Origin: UBA2040 sp041751955 | GTDB lineage: Bacteria; Bacteroidota; Bacteroidia; Flavobacteriales_D; Crocinitomicaceae | Reading direction: 5' to 3' | Length of the DNA stretch: 64,000 nucleotides | Assembly (NCBI GenBank): GCA_041751955.1 | Contig: JBGSIB010000059.1 | Span: forward strand, 72,172 to 136,171 | Shown: positions 34,608 to 43,016 of the stretch, piece after piece | Layout of the letters: each line of letters opens with the position of its first letter | Numbering within the stretch: position 1 is the stretch's first letter | Made by a program: the position numbers and the translations under genes | Notes under the pieces: generated by a model | Seen by the model: the letters and a program-made list of their open reading frames with translations, nothing else | What the model was told of the DNA's origin: nothing | Databases searched by the model: none

Positions 34608-35524
34608 TCTTTGCTAATTTCTATGAGTGCGTCTATTTGATGAACATCCAAATGTAACTGGCCTTTGGCGTTGGGTTTGAAATTCATGTCAAATTTAACA
34701 TTTTCTCGCCACTGTTCTCCCGCGTAGGAGTGCTTTTGAATAACGGTCTGACTAAAAGTTTCATCGAAAGTTTCGAATAGAACGATTAATTCGATGTTTC
34801 GTTTCAATAATTCTTCAAGTGATTTGTCCTTTAATGGCGAATCTTCATCGATTTTGTGCACAACTGTCCAAGTTAAAGGAAAGAACAGAATGGAATCCAA
34901 TTCCAGCTTCAGTTGATGAAATTCTTTGTTGTAAGTATTTTCACCCATGCCTTTATCCAGGGAAAGTGTAAAGCTTATTTTTGATTTCAAAAGCACATTA
35001 TCTCTTTGGTTCACCAACTTGATCATCAATGCTTCGCCATCCTGAAAAGGTGTAATGATTGCATTTTTGCTGAAAGCAATTTTAAGAACCGGTTTAGAAA
35101 ATCTTCCATAAAGAAGTCCGGTTGCTAAAGCTGTTATTGTTAATCCAAGAAATGCTTCAATTGTAGCGAAAATATTGGCCGTAAAACCTATTGGAGCAAC
35201 ATAACCAAACCCTAGAGTGGTGACAGTTTGTGTTGAAAAAAAGAAAGCGGTCCAAAAGGGCGGATAGTCGGCAGAGACATTACTCAATTGGTCCACACCA
35301 ATGGTTAAGTATATGAGAGCGAATAATAAATTTACAGAGATATAAACACCGAAAAGAATCAAAGTAAACTCTAGCCAAGATTTTCCCAATAAATGTTTGT
35401 AAAAATCACGAAAACCACTAACACCACCTTTTCTAACGATATTATAGGAACCATCGCGGTTGAGGAGTCGCTTAACTGGTTGAGAAAACTTCGTACCAAG
35501 ACCAGGGTCATTTGTCTTTGCCAT
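34604..35524 (-). CDS. Inward-rectifier (Kir/KirBac-type) potassium channel
   Basis: A 306-residue channel subunit. Two membrane helices (about 52-78 and 120-145) flank the pore helix and selectivity filter, TQTVTTLGFGYVAP, with GFG where most channels have GYG. The C-terminal half (155-300) is the immunoglobulin-like cytoplasmic domain of Kir channels, with MIKLVNQRDNVLLKSKISF and THLWTVVHKIDEDSPL-type strands (the latter reads LTWTVVHKIDEDSPL here). Forms a tetramer in the inner membrane. It is upstream of queE, coupled by ATGA; the biological reason is not apparent. Confidence 0.9.
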   Translation of the reverse strand: MAKTNDPGLGTKFSQPVKRLLNRDGSYNIVRKGGVSGFRDFYKHLLGKSWLEFTLILFGVYISVNLLFALIYLTIGVDQLSNVSADYPPFWTAFFFSTQTVTTLGFGYVAPIGFTANIFATIEAFLGLTITALATGLLYGRFSKPVLKIAFSKNAIITPFQDGEALMIKLVNQRDNVLLKSKISFTLSLDKGMGENTYNKEFHQLKLELDSILFFPLTWTVVHKIDEDSPLKDKSLEELLKRNIELIVLFETFDETFSQTVIQKHSYAGEQWRENVKFDMNFKPNAKGQLHLDVHQIDALIEISKD

Positions 35525-35548
35525 GGTATAAAAATAGCTAAGCTTTAT

Positions 35549-35911
35549 CTAATTAGCGTCAATAATTTGCCAATTCTTTCTCAATCGATTTAATTCAAGT
35601 TTAAATTCGCGCATGGTTCGTCGATCATACTTGCGACTTATCATTTTTTCGAAATTTATGCGAATCAAAAATAGGATAGGAGAACCCATTAAAGCTTCAG
35701 AAGTGCTTGGGTCAAATTCATAACTGCGATATGCTTCAATTATTTTTCGTCTATCATCCAAGTCTGTTTCCGTTGGATTTCTTTTGTCGTTTAGTTCTTC
35801 TAAAAAAGGCAAAAGCTTGGAACTTAACTCGATGAAATGCCGCAGAACCACTACAGCATGGTTTATATGCTCTATGTTACGTGTTTTCATGATGTGTTCT
35901 TTTATTTGCAT
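35549..35911 (-). CDS. Hypothetical helical protein
   Basis: A 120-residue soluble protein, 24 bases upstream of the Kir channel on the same strand. It is strongly helical and charged (LPFLEELNDKRNPTETD, MISRKYDRRTMREFKLELN), with no signal, no cysteines and no motif I recognise. An internal ATG seven codons in (35890, MKTRNIEHINH) is an alternative start. It could act with the channel, but only position suggests it. Confidence 0.55.
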   Translation of the reverse strand: MQIKEHIMKTRNIEHINHAVVVLRHFIELSSKLLPFLEELNDKRNPTETDLDDRRKIIEAYRSYEFDPSTSEALMGSPILFLIRINFEKMISRKYDRRTMREFKLELNRLRKNWQIIDAN

Positions 35912-36119
35912 GAGTTTAATCCTCTTCTGCTTTAAAAACGAAATCTTAAAATAAAAGGTTGGATTTCAAACATTGGTTTTACATAAAGTGTGCCATTTAT
36001 TGAGTAAAGTGTTCAATTTTAAAATTCAAACAATGAAATAAGATAATAGCTATCCACTACTAAATCTATTCTGAAAGATTCAGAATTAAAAACTACCTTT
36101 GTAACATCATTTGAGCAAT

Positions 36120-36275
36120 CAACTTCGTTGTTGATTTGAAATAAAGGAATCCAGTGCAATCCTGGAACTGTATCTGCAGCTGTAAAAGGCGCTAATGTCT
36201 CTTCAAATGCCACTGTCCAATAGCATAGGACGGGAAGGCGAAGAGTGCGAGTCTTGAGTCAGAATACTTGCCAAA
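36120..36275 (+). ncRNA. Cobalamin (adenosylcobalamin-type) riboswitch
   Basis: The 486-base stretch without a gene (35912-36396) holds this element. Hallmarks in order: GGAATCCAGTGCAATCCTGG (P3 region, 36146-36165), ACTGTATCTGCAGCTGT, a variable arm, GCCACTGTCC, GGACGGGAAGGC, and the B12 box GAGTCAGAATACTTGCCA (36256-36273), which fits the published pattern RAGYCMGGAGACCKGCCD at all but a few positions. The boundaries are approximate. A leader of about 120 bases to the start codon at 36397 contains small hairpins and T-runs that could be the expression platform; I cannot tell termination from translation control. Upstream bases 35912-36119 show nothing I can name. Confidence 0.88.
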
Positions 36276-36396
36276 TGTGTAATACGGAGACTTCAGATTA
36301 AAGTCGAAGGAATTTGTGTGGAAGTTAAAGCTGCACCTCTTTTTTCATTCTGATTTCATCCATTTTTTTTATTTTATTAATTCATTAAAGAAAAAA

Positions 36397-37374
36397 ATGA
36401 TGAAAAAACATTATTTATTTGGCCTAGCCATTAGTGCTGCATTTGCGGTAAAATCTCAAACTGTTGTTGATTTCGAATCGACCATTTTATCACCCGAAAC
36501 CTATAACAATGGTTCAGATCTTTCCGGTGGATTCACCTACGGATATTCGCATTTTTCTAATTATTACGATACTCTTTTCGATTACAATACGGGTTTTTCT
36601 ATCTCCAATGTAGCGGATAATACTACACCTGGATACACTAACCAATATAGCGCCATCACTGGTTCTGGTTACAATTCAAGTAATTACGCTGTTTTTTATC
36701 CAGATGGTAAAATTACAATGACACCGTTGGTAGCGAATCTTATTCTGTCTGCCCGAATTACGAATACGACGTATGCCGCTTTATCCATGATGAACGGAGA
36801 TGTAGTTGGGAAAAAGTTTGGCGATTCTACCAATGCACAAGGACAATATGATGGAACAAATGGTGAAGATTATTTTATCCTGAAAATTTATGGGCGAACA
36901 ACAATGGGCGACACAACTGGGATGGTTGAAGTCGTCTTGGCTGATTTTCGTTTTGCTGACAATTCACAAGACTTTATTTTGCAAGATTGGATAGATGTTG
37001 ATTTGCAAGCACTTAACTCTGCTATCGCCAATGTAGATTACATTTCTTTCGACTTTGAGTCATCCGATATAGGAACTTTTGGGATCAATACACCAACCTA
37101 TTTTGCCATGGATGATTTTATATTTACGGCCGGTACAATAGGATTGAACGAACTTTCAAATGATTATAAAATCTATCCAAATCCTGTTGAAGACAAATTA
37201 AGGATTGAGAACGCAATTGGCAATCTGAAAATTTCAGATGCTTTTGGTAAAACGGTCTTTGCCTCGCATCTCAATGGAACAACAAATGTTGATTTTTCCA
37301 GACTTACCTCAGGAATTTACTTTGTAAGCATTGAAAATGAAGGAAGTATCTTTACAAAAAAGGTGATTAAATAA
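36397..37374 (+). CDS. DUF4465 protein with T9SS type A sorting tail, B12 locus
   Basis: A 325-residue secreted protein, first gene after the cobalamin riboswitch. The start at 36397 opens a signal peptide (MMKKHYLFGLAISAAFAVKS). Residues 22-245 are a DUF4465 domain: STILSPETYNNGSDLSGGF at the start, a conserved ASMMNGDVVGKKFG-like core (here LSMMNGDVVGKKFG) and IGTFGINTPTYFAMDDFIF at the end. Residues 250-325 are a type A secretion-sorting domain (YKIYPNPVEDKL, then LTSGIYFVSIENEGS and KKVIK), so it is exported by the T9SS to the surface. DUF4465 genes recur in Bacteroidota B12-uptake loci; a surface cobalamin-binding role is likely. Confidence 0.85.
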   Translation: MMKKHYLFGLAISAAFAVKSQTVVDFESTILSPETYNNGSDLSGGFTYGYSHFSNYYDTLFDYNTGFSISNVADNTTPGYTNQYSAITGSGYNSSNYAVFYPDGKITMTPLVANLILSARITNTTYAALSMMNGDVVGKKFGDSTNAQGQYDGTNGEDYFILKIYGRTTMGDTTGMVEVVLADFRFADNSQDFILQDWIDVDLQALNSAIANVDYISFDFESSDIGTFGINTPTYFAMDDFIFTAGTIGLNELSNDYKIYPNPVEDKLRIENAIGNLKISDAFGKTVFASHLNGTTNVDFSRLTSGIYFVSIENEGSIFTKKVIK

Positions 37375-37375
37375 G

Positions 37376-39373
37376 TTGAAAATTTTCCTTGTCATAGCTT
37401 TTGCTGGTTTTGTTTTCAAGGCAAGCGCACAGCCGGATTCAACAGATGAAGTGCTGACCATGAAGTCCGTAAACATACGTGCGCTGCCAATAATTTATTT
37501 TACTAATCCTCTAAACGCTCAAACCATTTCACGAAAAGATATCGAAGAACTTCAACCCGAAGATGTGGGGCAATTGCTTCAAAAATTTCCGGGAATTTCA
37601 ATGAAAAGTTATGGTGGGCTCGGTGGATTGAAAACCTTTTCTTTTCGCAGCTTGGGAAGTCAGCACACTGCAACGGTTTTGGATGGATTTACAGTTTTAA
37701 ATGCCCAGTCTGGTCAATTGAACCTAGGACAAATCCAAACCTCTAATTTGGAGTCTGTATCCATTGGCGAACAAATTGTACAAGTCAAAGCGCCCGTTTC
37801 ATCTCTGGTCATGGCCAACGAACTTGTTTTAAGGACTTTTGAAGGAACGGAGCATGAGAATACTCAAAAAATCAGATCATCCGTAAAACTTGGCTCTTTT
37901 GGTCAAAGCGATAATTATTTGGGGTATCATTTCGGAAAGAAAAAATTTGGTTTTACTGTTCATGCCAAATATCGACAAGCACAAGGGGAGTATCCTTTTT
38001 CTTTGAAAATCGGCAATTTCAATTATGATGGAAGACAGACCAATAATCAATTGAAAGAATTGTATAGCGGCCTCAGTCTTTTTTATCGTCCAAATCAGAT
38101 GAAACAACCCATACGGTTGATTTATCGCAACTCGTTTATCGATCAAGGTTTGCCTGGAGCTGTGGTCCTTTACAACAACACAGATAAACAATATTTAAAA
38201 ACAGAAAACCATTCCGTATCAATGGACTGGGAAGACAAATGGGGATTTACAAATGTTCGTTATTATGCTCAATATCAATATAATGAACAGAATTACCTCG
38301 ACTCTCATTATTTAAACACACAAGGATTTTTAGAACGTAATTTTTACCAAAGTAACGCCAATTTGGGCTTGCGGTTTTTGCGCAATAAGTTTGGCGAATT
38401 GATACAATTTTATGGAGGAATTGAACAGGGTTATTCTTTTTTGAATTTTTCTGATGGCAGTTCAATACATCCCCAACGCTGGACAACCTACTCTTCGGCT
38501 GGATTGCATATAAATGAAAAGAAATATATGCTAGACATGCGTTTTGGCCATCAATTGGTCAATGAAATCGGCGGATTAGAGGAAAGCACGAGAATTAAAA
38601 ATCTCTTTTCACCTTATCTTCATTTTGAAACGTATGAAAAAGGCCGATTCAAATGGAAATATGGTTTTACAACTTCTACAACTTCTCGCTTACCGAGTTT
38701 CAACGAACTGTATTACGCACAAGTAGGAAATCAAGAATTGAAACCTGAAAAAGTCCGTCAATTTGTTCTTACCAATGGATTTTCAATTATCAACAACAAA
38801 TGGCAATGGCGAAACAGTATTCAATTGTATTTCAATCAAATAGAAGATAAAATTCTTTCTATCCCAACAAAAAACTTATTCATTTGGTCTATCCAAAATG
38901 TAGGATTAGTTCATGCAAGTGGTTTGGATTTTAATCAATATATCAAACGTGAATTTTTTGGTTCTTGGTGGGTAGACCTTAATCTAAATTATAGCTATCA
39001 ACGCAGCATCAACCGAACAGATAAAAACGATGTGAATTATGGTTCACAAATTGCGTATATCCCCGAACACAACGGAAATGCAGATGTAACAATAAGAACA
39101 AAAAAATCTGGATGTCGTTTTTCTAGTTCATTTATTGGAGAGAGATACAGTTTGAATGAAAATATTCCCAGTAACTTACTCGAACCATTCGTAATTTTCG
39201 ACGCATCGATTTTTCACACTTTTAATTTTAACTACAAAAGAGAAGAGGGATTGAGTCAAAAATTGACTCTACAATTTCAAGTAAAAAACATACTAAATCA
39301 AAATTACACCTACGTTCGAAACTTCGTAATGCCTGGTAGAAACTTTTTAATATCAATTTCTTATGCTTTGTAA
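37376..39373 (+). CDS. btuB: TonB-dependent receptor, BtuB-like (cobalamin uptake)
   Basis: A 665-residue outer-membrane receptor. It begins at a TTG (37376) one base after the previous stop, opening into a signal peptide ending SASAQ. Plug domain (about 40-150) with RKDIEELQPEDVGQLLQKF and the FSFRSLGSQHTATVLDGF segment; the remainder is a 22-strand-type barrel ending in aromatic FLISISYAL. Receptor length is short, as in BtuB. Neighbours and riboswitch, rather than any residue, point to vitamin B12 or related corrinoid as ligand. It overlaps the next gene by 11 bases. Confidence 0.88.
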   Translation: MKIFLVIAFAGFVFKASAQPDSTDEVLTMKSVNIRALPIIYFTNPLNAQTISRKDIEELQPEDVGQLLQKFPGISMKSYGGLGGLKTFSFRSLGSQHTATVLDGFTVLNAQSGQLNLGQIQTSNLESVSIGEQIVQVKAPVSSLVMANELVLRTFEGTEHENTQKIRSSVKLGSFGQSDNYLGYHFGKKKFGFTVHAKYRQAQGEYPFSLKIGNFNYDGRQTNNQLKELYSGLSLFYRPNQMKQPIRLIYRNSFIDQGLPGAVVLYNNTDKQYLKTENHSVSMDWEDKWGFTNVRYYAQYQYNEQNYLDSHYLNTQGFLERNFYQSNANLGLRFLRNKFGELIQFYGGIEQGYSFLNFSDGSSIHPQRWTTYSSAGLHINEKKYMLDMRFGHQLVNEIGGLEESTRIKNLFSPYLHFETYEKGRFKWKYGFTTSTTSRLPSFNELYYAQVGNQELKPEKVRQFVLTNGFSIINNKWQWRNSIQLYFNQIEDKILSIPTKNLFIWSIQNVGLVHASGLDFNQYIKREFFGSWWVDLNLNYSYQRSINRTDKNDVNYGSQIAYIPEHNGNADVTIRTKKSGCRFSSSFIGERYSLNENIPSNLLEPFVIFDASIFHTFNFNYKREEGLSQKLTLQFQVKNILNQNYTYVRNFVMPGRNFLISISYAL

Positions 39374-40418
39374 AAAACTTTTCATCTTCACATTGGTGCT
39401 TGTTGCTTTTTCGTCTTGTAAGAAAAAGGAAATGCCGCCTTGTCCGCCAAGCATGGAATCTTTGCATGGAAAATGGCTGGTTTTGAACGAAGGCCTTTTT
39501 CAGCACAACAACAGCTCGATTTCTCAGATAGATCCGAATTCAGGAATAGCTACGCATACTTTTTTCGAAGTGCAAGTTGGGCGGCCTCTTGGCGATACAG
39601 GAAATGATATGAAACGTTACGGCAACAAAATCTATGTCGTAGTGAATGTAAGTTCAACAATCGAAGTTTTGGATGCGAAAACAGGCGTGAGTATTCAACA
39701 AATTTCCATGCAAGAAAATGGACAAGCGAAACAGCCGCGCTATATCGATTTTCACAATGGAAAAGCATTTATTTCCTGTTATGATGGCTTTGTAGACGTT
39801 TTGGATACAGTAAGTCTGACCATTACGAACCGTATTCAAGTCGGCAGTAATCCTGACCATCTCAAAGTAGCGGGCAATAGATTGTATGTCAGTAATTCTG
39901 GCGGACTAAATTTCCCGAATGTTGATTCTACCGTTAGCGTAGTTTCTCTTACCTCCTTTAAGGAAATCAAAAAAATAACAGTTGGATTAAATCCAGGATC
40001 GATTACCGTTGGAGGAAATGGAGATATCTATGTTGTTTCTCGTGGAAATTTTGGTTCATTCCCGTCGCGCATGCACCGAATAGAAACGCTTGGTGACACT
40101 AAGGCTGAAGATTATCCATTTTCAGCATCACAATTGTCTGAATTCGGTGGAAACATTCTGATTTTCGAAAACGAAGGACAAGGCAGCTTAAAATTATTTG
40201 ATATTTCCACAAATACTCTTGCCAGCAATGATTTTCTGTCTTTATCAGGAATTGTAACGCCATATAAAATACAAGGAAACTATTCAGAAAACCTACTTTT
40301 CGTTATGGATGCGAACGGATATGTGAATTCGGGATATGTTTATATATTTGATGTAAGTGGCGTTTTTATTCGAAAAGAGCATGTGGGATTGGTGCCGACG
40401 GCGGTACTTGTTTTATAA
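39363..40418 (+). CDS. btuG: BtuG-like beta-propeller surface lipoprotein
   Basis: A 351-residue lipoprotein (lipobox VAFSSCKKKE, Cys19) of the YncE/DUF5074 beta-propeller type. Propeller blades repeat the pattern of EVLDAKTGVSIQQI, DVLDTVSLTITNRI and SVVSLTSFKEIKKI, with GSNPDHLKVAGNRLYVSNSGG a characteristic binding-face segment (positions around 160-180). In Bacteroides thetaiotaomicron such a propeller, BtuG, caps BtuB and binds B12 very tightly; gene order here is the same. Its last six bases overlap the convergent lipid kinase. Confidence 0.87.
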   Translation: MLCKKLFIFTLVLVAFSSCKKKEMPPCPPSMESLHGKWLVLNEGLFQHNNSSISQIDPNSGIATHTFFEVQVGRPLGDTGNDMKRYGNKIYVVVNVSSTIEVLDAKTGVSIQQISMQENGQAKQPRYIDFHNGKAFISCYDGFVDVLDTVSLTITNRIQVGSNPDHLKVAGNRLYVSNSGGLNFPNVDSTVSVVSLTSFKEIKKITVGLNPGSITVGGNGDIYVVSRGNFGSFPSRMHRIETLGDTKAEDYPFSASQLSEFGGNILIFENEGQGSLKLFDISTNTLASNDFLSLSGIVTPYKIQGNYSENLLFVMDANGYVNSGYVYIFDVSGVFIRKEHVGLVPTAVLVL

Positions 40419-41333
40419 TTCCATCTGCGTTCCAGTCCATAACAATTTTAAGCCACCTTTAAGCACAGAAAAAGTGAAATCCTCAGCCCCAATGTTTTCA
40501 CCATCCACTTCGGTAAACAATTGTCTGTCAAGTACTTTTATAGAAATGGATTCCGTTTCAAAATAAGTGACTTCGGGATGTGTAATTTCTTTTCCTTGCT
40601 TTAATTTCCCAAGGTTCTTGATATAATCCGAAAATGAAACATTGCCCAATAGAGTAATGCTCAATTTCCCATCTTCGATTTCAGCATTCGGATGGATGTA
40701 CAAACCATGACCGAAAGCCTTTCCGTTGCAAACAGCCATCAGTAGCATTTTTCCCGAATAATTGTTCTCCAAACTTTTTATTTCTACATCTGCTTTTCTG
40801 AAAGTGGCAAAAGATTTCAAAATAGCTAGGGCATAGGCGACTTTTCCCTTGAGACGTATCGTTTTACGGAAGGATTCTAAAGTTTCAACAACATGACCAT
40901 CGAAACCAATTCCCGCAATATTCAAGGCGAAATAAGAGGTTTTGTTGGATTCTAGATGAATCAAATCAATTGGTTTTGAAATTCTATTTTTCAAGGACTC
41001 AATGAACTTTTGAGGATTAAATACCCCAAGTATTTTGTGGAAGTCATTTCCTGTTCCGTTGGGAATAATGCCAAAAACAACTTCGTTTTTGCGCGCCGAA
41101 AGCTGAATACCATTGACCACTTCGTTGCAAGTACCATCGCCACCAACAGATATGATGTATTGGAACCCTTCGTCACATGCTTTTTGGGCAAAATGAATGG
41201 CTTCTTTTGGTTTTGATGATTTGAGAATTTGAACATCGAAAAAAGCATCGTTTACAATCAAATCCACAGTTAATGCGGAATTTCTATTCAATTTCCGACT
41301 GCCATTGATTATTAATGCGACTTTTGTGTTCAT
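40413..41333 (-). CDS. Diacylglycerol/lipid kinase family protein (YegS-like)
   Basis: A 306-residue kinase of the DAGK catalytic fold. It opens ALIINGSRKLNRNSA, and the nucleotide-binding SVGGDGTCNEVVNGI and GIIPNGTGNDFHKIL motifs (GGDGT and GTGND) are intact; GIGFDGHVVETL follows. It phosphorylates a lipid or sphingoid base at the membrane. It converges on the B12 operon and stands alone otherwise. Confidence 0.92.
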   Translation of the reverse strand: MNTKVALIINGSRKLNRNSALTVDLIVNDAFFDVQILKSSKPKEAIHFAQKACDEGFQYIISVGGDGTCNEVVNGIQLSARKNEVVFGIIPNGTGNDFHKILGVFNPQKFIESLKNRISKPIDLIHLESNKTSYFALNIAGIGFDGHVVETLESFRKTIRLKGKVAYALAILKSFATFRKADVEIKSLENNYSGKMLLMAVCNGKAFGHGLYIHPNAEIEDGKLSITLLGNVSFSDYIKNLGKLKQGKEITHPEVTYFETESISIKVLDRQLFTEVDGENIGAEDFTFSVLKGGLKLLWTGTQMEL

Positions 41334-41353
41334 GCGTCGTTGAAAATAAGATT

Positions 41354-41361
41354 TATTTTTG
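41354..41361 (+). promoter_or_regulatory. Candidate -7 box for the second Crp gene
   Basis: TATTTTTG fits TAnnTTTG, 25 bases before the ATG at 41387. A TTG lies 11 bases upstream of it, too close for a standard -33. Confidence 0.35.
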
Positions 41362-41386
41362 TTTATGTGTATAAGTACCAGTTAGT

Positions 41387-42010
41387 ATGGAAAAATTGAA
41401 AACTCAATTGTCTTTTTTAGGTCAAGAATTGTTAGAAGAAATTTTAGAGAATTCTCAAATTGTTGAGGTTCCGAAAAACCAGGAAATTTTACGTGAAGAA
41501 CAGTATGTCAAGGTTTTACCGATTGTCTTAGAAGGTTTAGTTAAAGTTTTTTCAAGTCATGAGGATAAAGAATTTTTGCTTTATTACATTCAGCCAGTTG
41601 AAAGTTGTATCATGTCTTTCTCTTCAATAATTAATCATTCACCCAGTAAAATTTATGCTGTTACAGAAACAGATTCTGAACTTTTGTTGCTTCCTGCGGA
41701 AAAGGTAGAAGCGTGGATCAAGAAGTATCCAAAATTCAATAGTTTGATTTACCAACAATACAACCTACGCTATAGTGAGCTTTTGGACTCTATCCAGCAC
41801 ATGATTTTCGATAAATTAGACAAACGTTTGTATGATTTTTTAATTGAAAAGAAAAATCTTACGCACGAAAATCCACTACAAATTTCTCATCGACAAATTG
41901 CAAGTGAACTAGGCACAGCAAGGGAAGTAGTCAGTCGGTTGATGAAAAAACTAGAAATAGAAGGGAAAATTGAACAAGGCGTACAAAGTGTAATGATTTT
42001 GGAGGAGTGA
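41387..42010 (+). CDS. Crp/Fnr-family regulator (Ser-Ile variant of the sulfur-cluster regulator)
   Basis: A 207-residue regulator collinear with the one at 8.5 kb: beta-roll (KEFLLYYIQPVESC at 61-74), dimer helix with RYSELLDSIQHMIF, and winged helix with SHRQIASELGTAREVVSRLM. At the place where the other has CAMTLTCC this one has CIMSFSSI, so Cys74 is kept and the Cys pair is replaced. It precedes a DUF2892 gene by 87 bases, a pairing common near sulfur genes in Bacteroidota. Ligand unknown. Confidence 0.9.
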   Translation: MEKLKTQLSFLGQELLEEILENSQIVEVPKNQEILREEQYVKVLPIVLEGLVKVFSSHEDKEFLLYYIQPVESCIMSFSSIINHSPSKIYAVTETDSELLLLPAEKVEAWIKKYPKFNSLIYQQYNLRYSELLDSIQHMIFDKLDKRLYDFLIEKKNLTHENPLQISHRQIASELGTAREVVSRLMKKLEIEGKIEQGVQSVMILEE

Positions 42011-42042
42011 TAAATGTCACTGCTTTCCCATCTTAGCAAGAG

Positions 42043-42050
42043 TAAATTTG
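42043..42050 (+). promoter_or_regulatory. Candidate -7 box for the DUF2892 gene
   Basis: TAAATTTG fits TAnnTTTG, 47 bases before the ATG at 42098, in the gap after the Crp gene. It suggests the DUF2892 gene is separately transcribed, perhaps under control of that regulator. Confidence 0.4.
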
Positions 42051-42097
42051 TACAAAGAAGTTGAAAAAGTCGGCTTTGAAAATGTAAAAATTGAATT

Positions 42098-42307
42098 ATG
42101 ATGAAAACAAACATGGGATCCGCAGACCGCATTATCCGATTGGTAATCGCTGCATTGATAGCAATTTTATTTTTCACCAACGTTATTTCTGGAACTTTGG
42201 GCATAATATTAATCGTAGTTGCAGGAATATTCGCTTTAACTAGTTTTGTCAGCTTTTGTCCTTTGTACACGATTGTTGGCTTTAGCACCTGTCCAACTAA
42301 AAAATAG
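42098..42307 (+). CDS. DUF2892 (YgaP-type) small membrane protein
   Basis: A 69-residue protein with two hydrophobic segments (15-32 and 35-52) and the DUF2892 pattern: GSADRIIRLVIAALIA at the start and SFCPLYTIVGFSTCP at the end, with two cysteines. In many bacteria this domain is fused to a rhodanese; here it is free. It follows a Crp regulator, so it may belong to the same sulfur response as the cluster at 5-9.5 kb. A terminator follows. Confidence 0.9.
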   Translation: MMKTNMGSADRIIRLVIAALIAILFFTNVISGTLGIILIVVAGIFALTSFVSFCPLYTIVGFSTCPTKK

Positions 42308-42321
42308 ATTAAACCAGTAGA

Positions 42322-42360
42322 AAAGCGAACTTGATTTTACTCAAGTTTGCTTTCTATTTC
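42322..42360 (+). terminator. Terminator after the DUF2892 gene
   Basis: A 13-bp stem (AAAGCGAACTTGA with TCAAGTTTGCTTT, one G-T pair) and a loop of 6 bases, followed by a T-rich but interrupted tail (TTTCTATTTC). Confidence 0.65.
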
Positions 42361-42372
42361 TACCTTTGGTTC

Positions 42373-42957
42373 ATGAAAGAATTGAATCCAGATTACTGGA
42401 CGAGCCGATACCAAGAAAATCAAACAGGCTGGGACCTAGGGCAAGTTTCGCCACCATTAAAAGCTTATTTCAACCAACTCGAGAATAAGGAATTGAAAAT
42501 TCTTATTCCTGGTTGCGGTCGAGGATACGAAGGGATTTACCTTTTGGAGAAGGGCTTCCATAATGTTTTTCTTGCCGACTATTCTGAAGCAGCGATTAGC
42601 GAAATCAAAAGAAGCTGTCCGCATTATCCTCAAAACCAGTTGCATTGCATTAATTTCTTTCATCTCGAGGGTACTTTTGATTTAATCATAGAACAAACGA
42701 TGTTTTGTGCGATTAATCCCTCTTTACGCATGGATTACGTTAAAAAAGCTTCTGAATTGTTGTCCGAAAACGGCAAAATTGTTGGCGTTTTGTTCAATCG
42801 AGATTTTGAAGGAGGCCCACCATTTGGAGGTTCAAAAGAGGAATATTGGACCTTGTTTGAAGAATATTTTGATATTGTTTCGATGGAAGAATGTCACAAC
42901 TCTATTGCTCCAAGAATGGGACACGAAGTCTTTTTTATTGCCAAAAAGAAAAAATAA
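42373..42957 (+). CDS. TPMT-like SAM-dependent methyltransferase
   Basis: A 194-residue class I methyltransferase of the thiopurine/thiol/halide group: NPDYWTSRYQENQTGWDLG near the N terminus, SAM motif I as ILIPGCGRGYEGIYLL, motif II region VFLADYSEAAI, and EQTMFCAI. The ATG at 42373 is the start; the longer frame covers the upstream terminator. Family members methylate thiols, halides or thiocyanate; acceptor unknown. Nearby sulfur-type regulation is suggestive only. Confidence 0.88.
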   Translation: MKELNPDYWTSRYQENQTGWDLGQVSPPLKAYFNQLENKELKILIPGCGRGYEGIYLLEKGFHNVFLADYSEAAISEIKRSCPHYPQNQLHCINFFHLEGTFDLIIEQTMFCAINPSLRMDYVKKASELLSENGKIVGVLFNRDFEGGPPFGGSKEEYWTLFEEYFDIVSMEECHNSIAPRMGHEVFFIAKKKK

Positions 42958-43016
42958 AAACGATAGGGTGATTTTTTTTACACCAATCATTTCACACCAT
43001 TCTTTTTTCTAATATT

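Noticed and set aside
36019..36213. 64-codon minus-strand open frame (GTG start) in the gap before the DUF4465 gene
   Set aside because: It is the antisense of the cobalamin riboswitch. The conserved bases on the plus strand explain the openness, there is no recognised family, and the frame runs to an unrelated upstream stop.
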